Shown piece after piece: positions 1-8,172 of a DNA stretch of 61,436 bases (its first letter is position 1; the number at the start of each line of letters is the position of its first letter). This DNA comes from Hahella sp. HN01. GTDB taxonomy: Bacteria; Pseudomonadota; Gammaproteobacteria; Pseudomonadales; Oleiphilaceae. The stretch covers positions 1 through 61,436 of the forward strand of contig NZ_JAHMIN010000006.1 in the NCBI RefSeq assembly GCF_018986435.1. The letters run 5' to 3'. The translations under genes were made by a program, and so were the position numbers. The notes beneath the pieces are model-generated. The model saw only the letters and a list, made by a program, of their open reading frames with translations, was not told where the DNA came from and made no database searches.

Positions 1-1
1 C

Positions 2-91
2 GGCACGAAAGAAAGGGGATCTCAAAAAGAAAGTTCGATCCCATATGTGTATGTTGCAAAAGAAGCCTTCGAGGGTGAAAAAATACTTTAA
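2..91 (+). CDS. possible 3' end of a truncated upstream gene
   Basis: An open frame enters from the left edge and stops at TAA 89-91, giving 29 residues that end in VAKEAFEGEKIL. The composition is protein-like but far too short to identify. It could be the C-terminus of a gene outside the window or chance. A stem-loop follows 65 bases later, which fits the end of a transcription unit. Confidence 0.3.
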   Translation, partial: GTKERGSQKESSIPYVYVAKEAFEGEKIL

Positions 92-155
92 CCACCCAAG
101 CATCAAATATGCGGCATAGAATGCCTATATCGATGCCGGATTAATAAAAGGCGAG

Positions 156-177
156 GGGAGAGGTTTCTAACTCTCCC
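156..177. terminator. stem-loop between convergent genes
   Basis: GGGAGAG (156-162) pairs with CTCTCCC (171-177) around an 8-base loop. It lies between the end of the left-edge frame and the end of the minus-strand acetyltransferase, where a shared terminator is expected. There is no clear T-run, so the role is inferred. Confidence 0.35.
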
Positions 178-225
178 TGATGACTCAATCAATGGTGGTT
201 GTGCTCGGTCTAATCTTTCTGCCGT

Positions 226-786
226 CTATTCGGACAGCGCCATTGTCATATATTGCGATCCAGGATTTTCACCCAATGCGGCGTTCACTCGATAACCGCA
301 GGCTTCATACATCCGTATCGCATTTTGATTGGATTTATATACTTCAAGCAGCAGTGTTCTTACGGGCATTGCGCGACAAAGATGTTCGATAGCCGCTAGC
401 ATTTTTTCGCCAATGCCGGCGTTCTGATTCGCCGGCTTCACATACATTTGAATAATCTCCCCAGCGTCAGGTACGACTTGAGTTTCGAACGTCACGCCAC
501 AGATGCCCACCAGATCGCTATTTAGAAACGCCCCAACCATCATGGCTTTGTTGGAGCGCTCTTCAATGCGCATCTCAAAATAGAGTTTTTCCAGTTTCAC
601 TTGCTGCTCATAACCCGAACCAAAGTACTCAGGGAAAGTCTTTAACGCCTCTAATCTGATTGCTCGGTAGGCCTTGCATCCCTGGGTTCCAATACTCTGA
701 CTTCGTACAAGTTCGACTCCTTTTAAACATGCGCCTGTTTGTGTTGGGGCTATTTGACCATACAGAAATCTGGGTGTTGTAACCAA
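226..786 (-). CDS. GNAT family N-acetyltransferase
   Basis: This is a GNAT-fold acetyltransferase that would move an acetyl group from acetyl-CoA to an unknown amine. The N-terminal helix reads YRAIRLEALKTFPEYFG, typical of the family. Beta-4 carries GEIIQMYVKPANQNAGIG, a variant of the acetyl-CoA motif A (Q/R-x-x-G-x-G/A), and VYKSNQNAIRMYEACGY is the usual C-terminal N-x-x-A-x-x-x-Y-x-x-x-G-F/Y signature. The only start after the in-frame stop is TTG at 786. The first 25 residues look unlike the family, so the true start may be lost or unusual. It lies alone in an AT-rich patch. The family is clear; the substrate is not. Confidence 0.85.
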   Translation of the reverse strand: MVTTPRFLYGQIAPTQTGACLKGVELVRSQSIGTQGCKAYRAIRLEALKTFPEYFGSGYEQQVKLEKLYFEMRIEERSNKAMMVGAFLNSDLVGICGVTFETQVVPDAGEIIQMYVKPANQNAGIGEKMLAAIEHLCRAMPVRTLLLEVYKSNQNAIRMYEACGYRVNAALGENPGSQYMTMALSE

Positions 787-916
787 TGCTTAAATAGATC
801 TGTGGATGGTAGCTGAAGGCTCGAATTGTGGACCGCTTAGTTGTTAAGATTCAGCCAAATTCCGCGAGTTTTAAAGCGGATAGTTATTGTGCTTCTAGTC
901 CTGTGGACGGTAAGAA

Positions 917-1342
917 ATGGGTGAATCAGAAAAAGTGTATGTGGAGTTTAATTGGTGGGATGGTCCGGTAGAAGGGATTGCTGATGTCAACGGCGTACCT
1001 CATCGATTTGTCGGAGACATTGATGAGGACGAAGGTTATCGTTATTCGTACAAACTATTCCTTATCTCAGAATCTGACTTGGAGCTGGAAATTGAACAAT
1101 GGAAGATATTTATGCATTGGTACCGGCGATTTGATGATGGCGAAGTAGACACAACATCTCACCCAGCCAATGGCGGTATAAATCCGAGATGGGATGAACT
1201 GGATTCATTACTGCGGCAAAGCCGGGAGGTTCCTGAGGTCTGCTTATTAGCACACGCAACTTTCGAATTCATTGAAGGACGTGAAAGTCGTTATGAGGAG
1301 AGCGGACCTAATTATCGGGTTACGTGGCATTTTATTGGGTAG
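917..1342 (+). CDS. hypothetical acidic protein
   Basis: I do not recognise this 141-residue protein. It is acidic and rich in aromatics (FNWWDGPVEG near the N-terminus, WKIFMHWYRRFDDGE in the middle). It has no signal peptide or membrane segment, so it is probably cytosolic. The ATG at 917 follows a weak GGACGGTAAG ribosome site. It sits in an AT-rich block of small unrelated genes, a pattern common in acquired DNA and in arrays of immunity-type proteins, but no specific link can be shown. Confidence 0.6.
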   Translation: MGESEKVYVEFNWWDGPVEGIADVNGVPHRFVGDIDEDEGYRYSYKLFLISESDLELEIEQWKIFMHWYRRFDDGEVDTTSHPANGGINPRWDELDSLLRQSREVPEVCLLAHATFEFIEGRESRYEESGPNYRVTWHFIG

Positions 1343-1413
1343 AGAGCCATCGGTAGGGACGGATTATTTGATAGACGCCGACTTCTCTAGTCACACTGAA
1401 CAGTGATTTTCAT

Positions 1414-1830
1414 ATGTTTGCTGAATTGCTAAAAGGCCAAGGGAAAGAAGAAAAAGCTGTGGACTTGCAAGCCCGAGCTTGTGAGAAATTTGCTGAGATA
1501 GTGATCAAATCCGGCTGTTTGAAGCTCCATGAGGGAGAGGAGAATTACAAGAGTGAAGACTGCCTGATTATTGGCGTTGCCTCATACTCCACTTCGGACA
1601 TGGAACTGCTTGACGCCATTGTCGCTTCCGGCTTCCGTTCCACTCTGTCGACGTATGTTTATGACGTGTCTCATGCCCGTACCATGGAAGATTTGAACCA
1701 AGTGTTCGAAGGAATTGGCGTGGTATACCAGACTCCTCTCCTTGTGCAGCGAGTTGGCGGCAAGGTGCATGATTTAGCTTGGGGGTATGACGCCAGAGAG
1801 AAGCTCAAGCGTGTCTATCGAGTAGAGTGA
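1414..1830 (+). CDS. hypothetical protein
   Basis: This is an unrecognised 138-residue soluble protein. The N-terminal 35 residues (EEKAVDLQARACEKFAEIV) would form a helix of TPR-like character. The rest alternates short strands and helices (DCLIIGVASYS, MELLDAIVASGF). There is no signal peptide or membrane helix. No good ribosome site precedes ATG 1414, so the start is uncertain. It lies 71 bases after the previous orphan on the same strand and may be co-transcribed. Confidence 0.55.
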   Translation: MFAELLKGQGKEEKAVDLQARACEKFAEIVIKSGCLKLHEGEENYKSEDCLIIGVASYSTSDMELLDAIVASGFRSTLSTYVYDVSHARTMEDLNQVFEGIGVVYQTPLLVQRVGGKVHDLAWGYDAREKLKRVYRVE

Positions 1831-1837
1831 TTCAAGT

Positions 1838-2033
1838 ATGAAAACTTATGCTTGGGCGTTCACCATAAGCGTTATAGCCGCCTCGCTTATGACATATCCA
1901 GGACTCTCCCACAACGCCATGGGCGAGTTTTGTCGCAACCCAGGGAAAGTGGACGTTCTGGGTGTGTGTTGTGTCGGGCGGTTTGGGGTTATTGATTTTT
2001 GTCTTTAAAACTCTCAAACGTACGGGGCAATAA
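1838..2033 (+). pseudogene. frameshifted small membrane protein
   Basis: ATG 1838 opens a frame starting MKTYAWAFTISVIAASLMT, a hydrophobic N-terminal helix, that runs to a stop at 2006-2008. In the +1 frame the sequence after about 1895 reads naturally as a soluble loop (TPWASFVATQGK) followed by a second membrane helix (WVCVVSGGLGLLIFVF) and a basic tail ending at TAA 2031-2033. Joining the two halves gives a plausible protein of about 65 residues with two membrane helices. In the original frame the second half is Cys/Gly-rich and unlike a protein. A one-base indel near 1890-1900 would explain this. It could be decay, sequence error or chance. Confidence 0.35.
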
Positions 2034-2282
2034 GCTCTCTGTCAGTTTGGCCCAAGATGCTGCAGACCATGAAATGGTGAGAGTTGCCCGCCCGGAAAGT
2101 TCCTGTTCGTTTCCTGTGTTATTCCATTCGATTGATATGCGTTGGCGAGGTCGTACACATAGGCGCGAAGGCCTGTGCTTCAAAACATGGACTCCTACGC
2201 CATTTGGGGGGCGTTTGGGACGTATTCCCACTCTAGACTCGGGAGTGCGCCCTAATAACGACGACCAAAAAGGACTGGATTC

Positions 2283-4082
2283 ATGCCAAAGAAGAAATTT
2301 CGACTCGCCCTCTTATCGGCTCAGCTGCTGCTCGTGGGCATCGGCGCCGCTGGCGCGCAGAGCGTTTTCGCCGCCGACTGCCCCACCAACTGGGCTGAAG
2401 GAGCCCAATATCAGGTTGCTCAGGAAGTGCTGTATCAAGGCGATATCTATCGCGCACTGGTGACGCACACCACCTATCCCGGCGCTGGCTGGACGCCGGA
2501 GGTGGGATCTCTATGGGAACGAGTCGGGCCCGCTGATTGTGATGATGATAGCAGCGGTGGCGATAACGGCGACGGCGGAGGTGACGATGGCGATGGTGGA
2601 GATCATGGCGGCGGCGAAGGTCCCTATAATCGCGCGCCTATCCCGATACCGGGCGTACTGGAGGCGGAGCACTATGATTACGGCGCTTTTCAGGATACCA
2701 CTCCCTCCAACGAAGGCGGCGCTTTGCGCCAGGACGCTGTAGATATCGAGCCCAGCACGAGCAATGGCTATAACATCGGCTGGATCGAGCCCGGGGAATG
2801 GTTGGAATACAGCGTTAACGTCAGCGAAGGCGGCGTTTACACCATGTCCTCACTGGTTGCGGCGGAAAGCGTCGAAGGCCGTTTTGCGGTGAGCATTGAC
2901 GGCGCCAGGGCGGTGGAAGTGACGGCGCCGGTGACTGGCGGCTGGCAGAATTGGACCTGGGTGGACGCCGGCATTGAGTTAAGCCCAGGCGCGCACACGC
3001 TGAGAGTCACTATGCTGCAATCCGGCTTCAACCTGAACGCCCTGCAATTCACGCTGGGGGACGGCCCGGGGCCAGACCCTGACGTGTCCCGCCTGTGGGC
3101 CGGCGCCAACCAGTATCAGCTTGCGCACATGTCCGAGGCGGATCGTCGCAAACAATTGCAGGCGATGAAGGACAGTGGATTGAAAGTCTTACGCGTTTTT
3201 GTCACGCGCAGGGGCGATGCGCCATGGGAGATCCAACCCAAGGGCTGGACCTATGAAGAACCATTGGGCGTATACCACGACGATCAGCTGGAGAAAATGG
3301 ATAAGCTGATGCAAGAGTGCCAGGAGATGGGCATAAAGATGGTGCTGGCGTTGATCAATTTCGCTTACGCGCAGGATTCCAACTCAGTCTATTACAATGC
3401 TTTCGGCCCTGTCGGGATGTATCAGCAGGATGCGATAGACGCCTATAAAAAGCGCTTCTCCCACTTTCTTAACCATCAAAACCCTTATCTCGGCAATAAG
3501 AAATGGAAGGACATTAACGACGTGGTGCTGGCTTGGGAAATCGCCAATGAATCCGGCGTGTCTCTGGCGGATGAGAACCTGTCGAACGATCAGAAATATA
3601 ACATCCACCGCAACTTCCTGACCCAGATGGCCGCCCACCTGAAAGCGGAAGACCCGGACACCTACGTCGCCCTGGGGATCGCTGGCTACGATAAGTACTA
3701 CAACAAAGGCAGCGCCGACGATATTAAAACACTGGGCGACATTCCGGCGGCGGATATCTATACCTTGCACTATTACGGCGGCGACCTGGATCAGTGGTTG
3801 AACGACGCCCTGCCGTCAGTGCGACAGTGGGGCAAACTGTTGTTCGTGGAAGAGTTTGGTAAAGAACGCAAGGTGGGGATGGAAACGATGACAAACGAAT
3901 ACCGCCATGTGGCGGAAACCGCGAGACGTCGTGGCATCCCCTGGATGTTCTGGCGCATGGGATTGCGCAAGGATGAGAATACCTGGTCAGTCATGAATGA
4001 CGATGGCGTCTGGCGCGACGTTATTGATCCCGAATCAAAGCGGATATCGGAGATTGAAACCAGCGATCCCTGGTTGCGTTAG
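2283..4082 (+). CDS. secreted GH5-type glycoside hydrolase with carbohydrate-binding modules
   Basis: This is a secreted modular polysaccharidase of 599 residues. A signal peptide (1-31) is followed by a CBM5/12-like module (32-86; W37, Y43, W70 and W78 are typical). Then comes an acidic Gly/Asp linker (87-113) and a CBM6/35-like beta-sandwich (about 121-257, opening EAEHYDYG). The catalytic barrel (about 268-599) has the GH5 pattern. E423 in WEIANES is the likely acid/base, HYYGG at 496-500 lies near the active site, and E524 in FVEEFG is the likely nucleophile. The organisation resembles beta-mannanases or cellulases; the exact substrate cannot be read. ATG 2283 follows AAGGAC. Tandem 9-mers and a strong hairpin lie downstream. 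An expansin elsewhere in the window suggests plant or algal wall degradation. Confidence 0.88.
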   Translation: MPKKKFRLALLSAQLLLVGIGAAGAQSVFAADCPTNWAEGAQYQVAQEVLYQGDIYRALVTHTTYPGAGWTPEVGSLWERVGPADCDDDSSGGDNGDGGGDDGDGGDHGGGEGPYNRAPIPIPGVLEAEHYDYGAFQDTTPSNEGGALRQDAVDIEPSTSNGYNIGWIEPGEWLEYSVNVSEGGVYTMSSLVAAESVEGRFAVSIDGARAVEVTAPVTGGWQNWTWVDAGIELSPGAHTLRVTMLQSGFNLNALQFTLGDGPGPDPDVSRLWAGANQYQLAHMSEADRRKQLQAMKDSGLKVLRVFVTRRGDAPWEIQPKGWTYEEPLGVYHDDQLEKMDKLMQECQEMGIKMVLALINFAYAQDSNSVYYNAFGPVGMYQQDAIDAYKKRFSHFLNHQNPYLGNKKWKDINDVVLAWEIANESGVSLADENLSNDQKYNIHRNFLTQMAAHLKAEDPDTYVALGIAGYDKYYNKGSADDIKTLGDIPAADIYTLHYYGGDLDQWLNDALPSVRQWGKLLFVEEFGKERKVGMETMTNEYRHVAETARRRGIPWMFWRMGLRKDENTWSVMNDDGVWRDVIDPESKRISEIETSDPWLR

Positions 4083-4112
4083 TCTTACTAGTCTTATCAG
4101 TCCTATTAGTCC
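4081..4112. repeat. tandem 9-bp repeats, AGTCYTAYY
   Basis: Three imperfect 9-mers (AGTCTTACT, AGTCTTATC, AGTCCTATT) and a partial AGTCC run head to tail from the stop codon of the GH5 gene. The third copy differs from the others by one to three bases. The function is unknown; replication slippage is the simplest origin. Confidence 0.6.
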
Positions 4113-4216
4113 AGCAGACAAGTAGCTTCCTTCTATTTGTGTGCGAATGACAGGTTGTCTGCGGATGACAGGGATGAGAATAGTTGACCTTGTGTTACTA
4201 TTTCTCCGGCTTAAAT

Positions 4217-4249
4217 GGAGGCGTCGGATGCATTAAATCCGACGCCTCC
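4217..4249. terminator. perfect 13-bp hairpin after the GH5 gene
   Basis: GGAGGCGTCGGAT (4217-4229) is exactly complementary to ATCCGACGCCTCC (4237-4249) around the 7-base loop GCATTAA. It lies 135 bases past the GH5 stop and 92 bases before the next start. The stem is strong enough to end transcription, but no T-run follows on either strand, so it may instead protect the mRNA 3' end. Confidence 0.55.
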
Positions 4250-4341
4250 TGAACCGACCATTGTCTGACCTGTCCCACAAACATATTGAGAGCCTGTGAA
4301 GATTTATTTACGCCAATACGCCGCTCTCGTGAGGAGATAAC

Positions 4342-4737
4342 ATGCCGAAGGGAATCAAAGTCATATCCATCATCAACACAGTTTTTTTGTTGCTCAACCT
4401 GGTGCTAGTCATCATCGTAGCTGATGATTTATCCCGCTATGTGCTGATGGCGAATTGCGTAGCCTGGACCCTGTGCGGACCCTTGCTGTGGGTGCGCTCG
4501 AAGTATGTCTGGATGCTGGCCAGACCCTTGATATACGGCTGGGCGTTACTGACTGTGTTCGGCATGTTGATGGGAGATTGGGCGTCTTTGATTATCAGTT
4601 TGATCACCGGTATTCCGTTTCTGGTCTACATCATTGGCGTTCGCGGATACCTGAATGAGGACCACGTCAGAGCTTACTTTGGCGTACCGCCAAGTGAAGT
4701 GAAAACAACTCAGGAAGATGAAACCGCTCCGGCATGA
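4342..4737 (+). CDS. four-helix inner membrane protein of unknown function
   Basis: This 131-residue protein has four predicted membrane helices (about 7-28, 32-50, 58-76, 82-100) and a hydrophilic C-terminal tail (VPPSEVKTTQEDETAPA). The charge pattern (K3, K6 and R32 at one end) suggests an inner membrane location. ATG 4342 follows GAGGAG with good spacing. I recognise no family. It stands alone between the GH5 gene and the repeat-rich region. Confidence 0.7.
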   Translation: MPKGIKVISIINTVFLLLNLVLVIIVADDLSRYVLMANCVAWTLCGPLLWVRSKYVWMLARPLIYGWALLTVFGMLMGDWASLIISLITGIPFLVYIIGVRGYLNEDHVRAYFGVPPSEVKTTQEDETAPA

Positions 4738-4784
4738 GTAGGTGCTCTGGTTTTATACCTTCCAATACCCTGGCCATATTCCCC

Positions 4785-4918
4785 CCGTTCGCCCTGAGCC
4801 TGTCGAAGGGCTTTCCAGAGCGCTGGTTTGAAACCGTCATATGCGTCACGACTCTGGGATAGGGTGATATTTCCTTTATTCGCCCGGGAGGGCCCTTCGA
4901 CAAGCTCAGGGCGAACGG
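4785..4918. repeat. 134-bp inverted-repeat element, copy A
   Basis: The ends form a 27-bp terminal inverted repeat with one mismatch, built from the widespread CCGTTCGCCCTGAGC...TGTCGAAGGG motif. The core reads through CCAGAGCGCTGGTTTGAAACC and a CCCGGGAGG block. Copy B, 196 bases further on, has the same length and about seven mismatches. This is MITE-like or REP-like non-autonomous mobile DNA. The short open frames here (peptides containing RQAQGER, FDRLRANG or ALSLSKG) are the usual translation artefacts of this repeat. Confidence 0.85.
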
Positions 4919-5113
4919 AGTTGGGATGAGCGTTGGAGGGGGATTGTAGGATGGTTTAGCTTGGTTTGATTGGAAGGATTCTGATCGGAAGGATGGATGG
5001 CGCAGGGTGAAAAACTGTGTGTCCTAAGTATTGAGATCACCTTAAATCTCACGCGAAAGGAAAACCTGGCCGGCTATTTCCCGTTCGACTCAACTTTCCC
5101 GCTCCCATATTCC

Positions 5114-5247
5114 CCGTTCGCCCTGAGCCTGTCGAAGGGCTTTCCAGAGCGGTGGTTTGAAACCGTCATATGCGTCACGACTCTGGGATAGGGGGATTTT
5201 CGTTTTATTTGCCCGGGAGGGCCCTTCGACAAGCTCAGGGCGAACGG
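5114..5247. repeat. 134-bp inverted-repeat element, copy B
   Basis: This is a direct-orientation duplicate of the element at 4785-4918, with identical ends and length and about seven substitutions, six of them clustered in the AT-rich stretch before CCCGGGAGG. The flanks of both copies start with CATATTCCCC, so the preceding bases were shared or are part of a longer unit. No transposase gene is present. Confidence 0.85.
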
Positions 5248-5311
5248 AGTAGGAATAAGCGCGAGGGAAAATATATTCTAATGATCCTTGAGGATCGTGT
5301 GATGGGGCTGT

Positions 5312-5348
5312 GCCCGGGAGGACCCTTCGACAGGCTCAGGGCGAACGG
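5312..5348. repeat. solo right-half of the inverted-repeat element
   Basis: GCCCGGGAGG followed by ACCCTTCGACAGGCTCAGGG and CGAACGG matches the right end of copies A and B. The left end and core are missing. It carries AGGCTC where the complete copies have AAGCTC. It is either a degraded copy or a single REP-like unit. The rest of 4919-5404 holds no gene I can support. Confidence 0.75.
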
Positions 5349-5404
5349 AGTGGGGAGGGGACGTTCTTTTTTGTCTTCTTTGGCGTTGACATGAGGCTCT
5401 GCGA

Positions 5405-6001
5405 CTACAACTTATAAAGCTTCTCGTAAAACCCGGTTGTGGTGACGGTTACGGTGACGGGTTGATTGCCGCTGTTGTGCCAGTACCAGCCGTGAACGCC
5501 TTCGAAGGGGGCCTGGAAGGCGCCGTTGGCGTTGGTTTTATTTCTGCCTACCCAATAGCTGGTGAATTCGTCGCCGGCATTGGGGCGTTCGCCGTGCATG
5601 TCGAAGTTGACGGGGCCTTGCGCTTCCCATTTGAACATGAAACGGTCGCCTTCCTGCATTTGCGCCTTGATCTCGGCTCCTTCATTGGGACCGAGAGTGA
5701 TGGTCAGGGTGTCGTTGCGCAGTGGAGCGCTGCTTTTCCATACTGGGTTGAGCAGGGAGGCGAGTTGGGCGTCGCTGATCATGGGGTCTTCTACCGGCTC
5801 CGCTGCTTCTTGTGGGGCGATGGCGTTGAGCTGGGTCAGGCCCAGGTAGCCGCCGACGCCGGTGGGATCGATGCCGTATTCCGCTGGCAGCACCGTCGTG
5901 ACGAGCAGGCTGGCGCCAACTACCATGGCGATCGCGGTTGCTTTAAACAGTGTTTTGCTGGATGGCGATACAGCGTGGTTGCGGTGGGTGATGTCATGCA
6001 T
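5405..6001 (-). CDS. single-pass membrane-anchored protein paired with HupE/UreJ
   Basis: This 198-residue protein has a cytosolic N-terminus of about 20 residues, one membrane helix (about 22-40, TAIAMVVGASLLVTTVLP) and a soluble periplasmic domain. The domain (about 75-198) is rich in beta-strand residues (LTITLGPNEGAEIKAQMQEG, FMFKWEAQGPVNFDMHGE, GWYWHNSGNQPVTVTV). Proteins of this layout are often annotated only as transmembrane anchor proteins and occur next to HupE/UreJ genes, as here. The start lies 10 bases after the HupE stop, so the two form an operon. The function is unknown; a metal or envelope role is a guess from its partner. Confidence 0.75.
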   Translation of the reverse strand: MHDITHRNHAVSPSSKTLFKATAIAMVVGASLLVTTVLPAEYGIDPTGVGGYLGLTQLNAIAPQEAAEPVEDPMISDAQLASLLNPVWKSSAPLRNDTLTITLGPNEGAEIKAQMQEGDRFMFKWEAQGPVNFDMHGERPNAGDEFTSYWVGRNKTNANGAFQAPFEGVHGWYWHNSGNQPVTVTVTTTGFYEKLYKL

Positions 6002-6011
6002 GTCGATAATC

Positions 6012-6740
6012 TCAAGAACTCACGAAAAAGCCGGTGAGTTGGTAGCCTATTAACATAAATCCGGCGCTCATCAGGAGCACATTGGCGGTGAAGGCCTGCT
6101 TGGCGAAGGCGTCGGTTTTGCGCCAGAAACTCATGATAATGAGAATGGCGCTCAGCGCCAGTAACTGACCGATTTCCACGCCCACATTAAAGGCGATGAT
6201 ATTGGGGATCAGGCCATCCTGGGACAGGGTGAAATCCTGCAGCTTCGTCGCCAGTCCGAAGCCATGAAAAAAGCCGAAGATAAGCACCGCCGCTTTGGTA
6301 TTGGGCTGAAAGCCGAACCAGCGAGGGTAAGCGCCAAGATTATCCAGCGCCTTGTAGACAACGGAAAGACCGATGATGGTGTCGATCAGATAAGGGTTAA
6401 CCTGGGCGCCGCTCAATACGCCGTACAACAAGGTGACGCTGTGGCCGATGGCGAATAGCGTGACGTAAACGCCAATGTCTTTCATCCGATACAGGAAAAA
6501 AATCACGCCGATAAGAAACAGCAGGTGATCATAGCCCGTCACCATGTGCTTGGCGCCGAGATAGATAAAGGGAATCAGGTGCATGCCTTCCGCCTGTTCG
6601 ATGAACAGCGCGTCGCCTTCCGCCACGCCGTGAGCGAACACGGGAGACGCAACGATGGCGAGAAACAGCAGGAAGAGAATGAAGGGACCGCGTGCGCTAA
6701 GCGTCGTATTTTTATATTGAGCTGAAGAAATCAAAACCAC
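6012..6740 (-). CDS. HupE/UreJ family membrane protein
   Basis: This is an integral membrane protein of the HupE/UreJ_2 family, whose members are thought to move nickel or cobalt for hydrogenase and urease. It has an N-terminal signal-like helix ending at PVFAHGVAEG and then about six membrane helices. Conserved histidines suited to metal handling lie in GAKHMVTGYDH, FAIGHSVTLLYG and FGFFHGFGLATK. The start used is GTG at 6740; a later start inside the first 20 residues is possible. No hydrogenase or urease gene is visible nearby, so the metal is open. It is the first gene of a two-gene operon. Confidence 0.85.
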   Translation of the reverse strand: MVLISSAQYKNTTLSARGPFILFLLFLAIVASPVFAHGVAEGDALFIEQAEGMHLIPFIYLGAKHMVTGYDHLLFLIGVIFFLYRMKDIGVYVTLFAIGHSVTLLYGVLSGAQVNPYLIDTIIGLSVVYKALDNLGAYPRWFGFQPNTKAAVLIFGFFHGFGLATKLQDFTLSQDGLIPNIIAFNVGVEIGQLLALSAILIIMSFWRKTDAFAKQAFTANVLLMSAGFMLIGYQLTGFFVSS

Positions 6741-6960
6741 CCGGCATGGCCTCCGAAGTCTGTGTATGAGGTCGCTGTCGTAAATGCCGAAAAACTATAG
6801 CCCAGCTGCATGGCCGAACCTATCAGCCGAAATGCTGAACTTGTCGCTTTTGTGAAGAGTACGGCGAAGGTTATGCCCCCCGGCGGGGGCTCGCAAGCGT
6901 TGAAGTCTCGGATCTGTTATTGCGATACTCTTCAGCTCCATCCAATGCCTCAATTTGATT

Positions 6961-7344
6961 ATGGCCAAGAAACGCAAAACGAAACCTTCGCCCAAAAATC
7001 CCCTGGACGCCAGTTGGCTGCTGGCGGAGGCGGATAAGCGCGACAAACTGGAGGCGAGGGCGGCCCGAATGAGCGCCAGGAACGCCCGCATCGCCAGTCA
7101 AGTCGTGAATGAACTGGTGCGGACGGACGCCGACTGGGAGCAAATCTTCAAAGCGCTGAATCCCCGTAAAGACGAGAAAATTCAAACACTGCTGCTAAGG
7201 TTCCGCGGCCCGCATATGTTCGCCCCCCATGTGGCGTTGAACATCCTGCAACACTGCCTCGAAGCGAATCCGACCCTGGATTTGAATGGCTTGGTAAACG
7301 CGGCGGTTGATGAATCAGGTAAAGTGACGAAGTTTAGAAGTTAG
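6961..7344 (+). CDS. hypothetical basic protein
   Basis: This unrecognised 127-residue cytosolic protein has a highly basic N-terminus (MAKKRKTKPSPKNP), then a charged helical stretch (KRDKLEARAARMSARNARIA) and a more hydrophobic helical C-terminal half. The basic tail suggests nucleic acid or ribosome contact, but this is only inference. ATG 6961 is preferred over a TTG six bases upstream because the MAKKRK start is typical. It lies alone, divergent from the HupE operon. Confidence 0.6.
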   Translation: MAKKRKTKPSPKNPLDASWLLAEADKRDKLEARAARMSARNARIASQVVNELVRTDADWEQIFKALNPRKDEKIQTLLLRFRGPHMFAPHVALNILQHCLEANPTLDLNGLVNAAVDESGKVTKFRS

Positions 7345-7357
7345 TGGGGCGACTCAA

Positions 7358-8143
7358 ATGAAGTTTTCTATCTTGTCCCGTTGGTTGCGAAATCCGTGGA
7401 GCTTTTATAATGCAGTTTATGAAAATAGTTGAGAGGCTTGTAGAGTACTATGATCCTATGCTTCAGCATATTATAAGCTTGCTGAAAAAAGTGATTATAG
7501 ACAGCCCATTAATGGCGACTTTATCGCCATCGGCTATGAGCAGTTTAGATTTCGATACAACTATATGTTTGGCGACTCTGTATGTGACATAGATGATCTA
7601 AGTGACATAAATCTGGGAGAGTCAATTGTTAAAGAAATTGAAGTAGAACTATTGAATAATGGCATATTCGTTAGAGAGTACGAGGACGACGAAGGCGAAT
7701 GGGAGGTTGACGACTCCGAAGCGTTTCTTGAGTTGATCGTGTTTGCGGCTCTACCATTGGTATTGCTCATGTGTAGACAACGTTTAGCCGAGTCAGGCTT
7801 GACTCTAGATGGTATTAATTGGATTGTATTTGACGATGCAGAGGGAATGCCTGGCCAAGCGAATTTGTATATGAAAAGCGATGTGGGCGACACAGATTCT
7901 GCCATCGCACTTCAGTGGTTAGCGTCTATTAGTTCAGATGAAAAAATTGCTCGTTTCTTGCAAACAATTTACATACTCAGGTTTTCGGGATTCTCAACTA
8001 GTGGGAATAAAATAAAACGAAAATCTATTTTAGAGGCGTTTCTCACTACGATTTCTGGAGAGCACGTGGCTCTTACTTCTGAAGATTGGCTCGACTGTGA
8101 GCATATTTGGGACGTGGCGCTGAAATGCTTCCCAGAACTCTGA
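7358..8143 (+). pseudogene. hypothetical gene with a disrupted 5' region
   Basis: A 193-residue open frame begins at ATG 7565 (MFGDSVCDIDD) and ends at 8143. Upstream in the same frame protein-like sequence (INGDFIAIGYEQFRFRYNY) continues back to a stop at 7451-7453 with no start codon. ATG 7358, with GGGGCGA before it, opens the same frame (MKFSILSRWLRNPWSFYNAVYENS) until a stop near 7430. Another frame (MQFMKIVERLVEYYDPMLQHI) bridges the gap and meets the first at an A6 run (7485-7490). Two compensating one-base indels would restore about 260 residues. It is AT-rich and of unknown family. Decay or sequence error is likely; if intact, only the part from 7565 is made. Confidence 0.5.
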
Positions 8144-8172
8144 CATTTGCAGTTTCCATAAGAGCTGCCCTT

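Noticed and set aside
4217-4249. Perfect hairpin considered as an integron attC site
   Set aside because: It lacks the core site sequences and extrahelical bases of attC; no integrase or cassette array is seen.
4667-5394. Short open frames with peptides such as RQAQGER or FDRLRANG
   Set aside because: These are the well-known translation artefacts of the CCGTTCGCCCTGAGC-type repeat and do not encode proteins.
7485-7491. Programmed -1 frameshift at A6G
   Set aside because: The reading phase does not match the classical slippery heptamer, so an indel is simpler.
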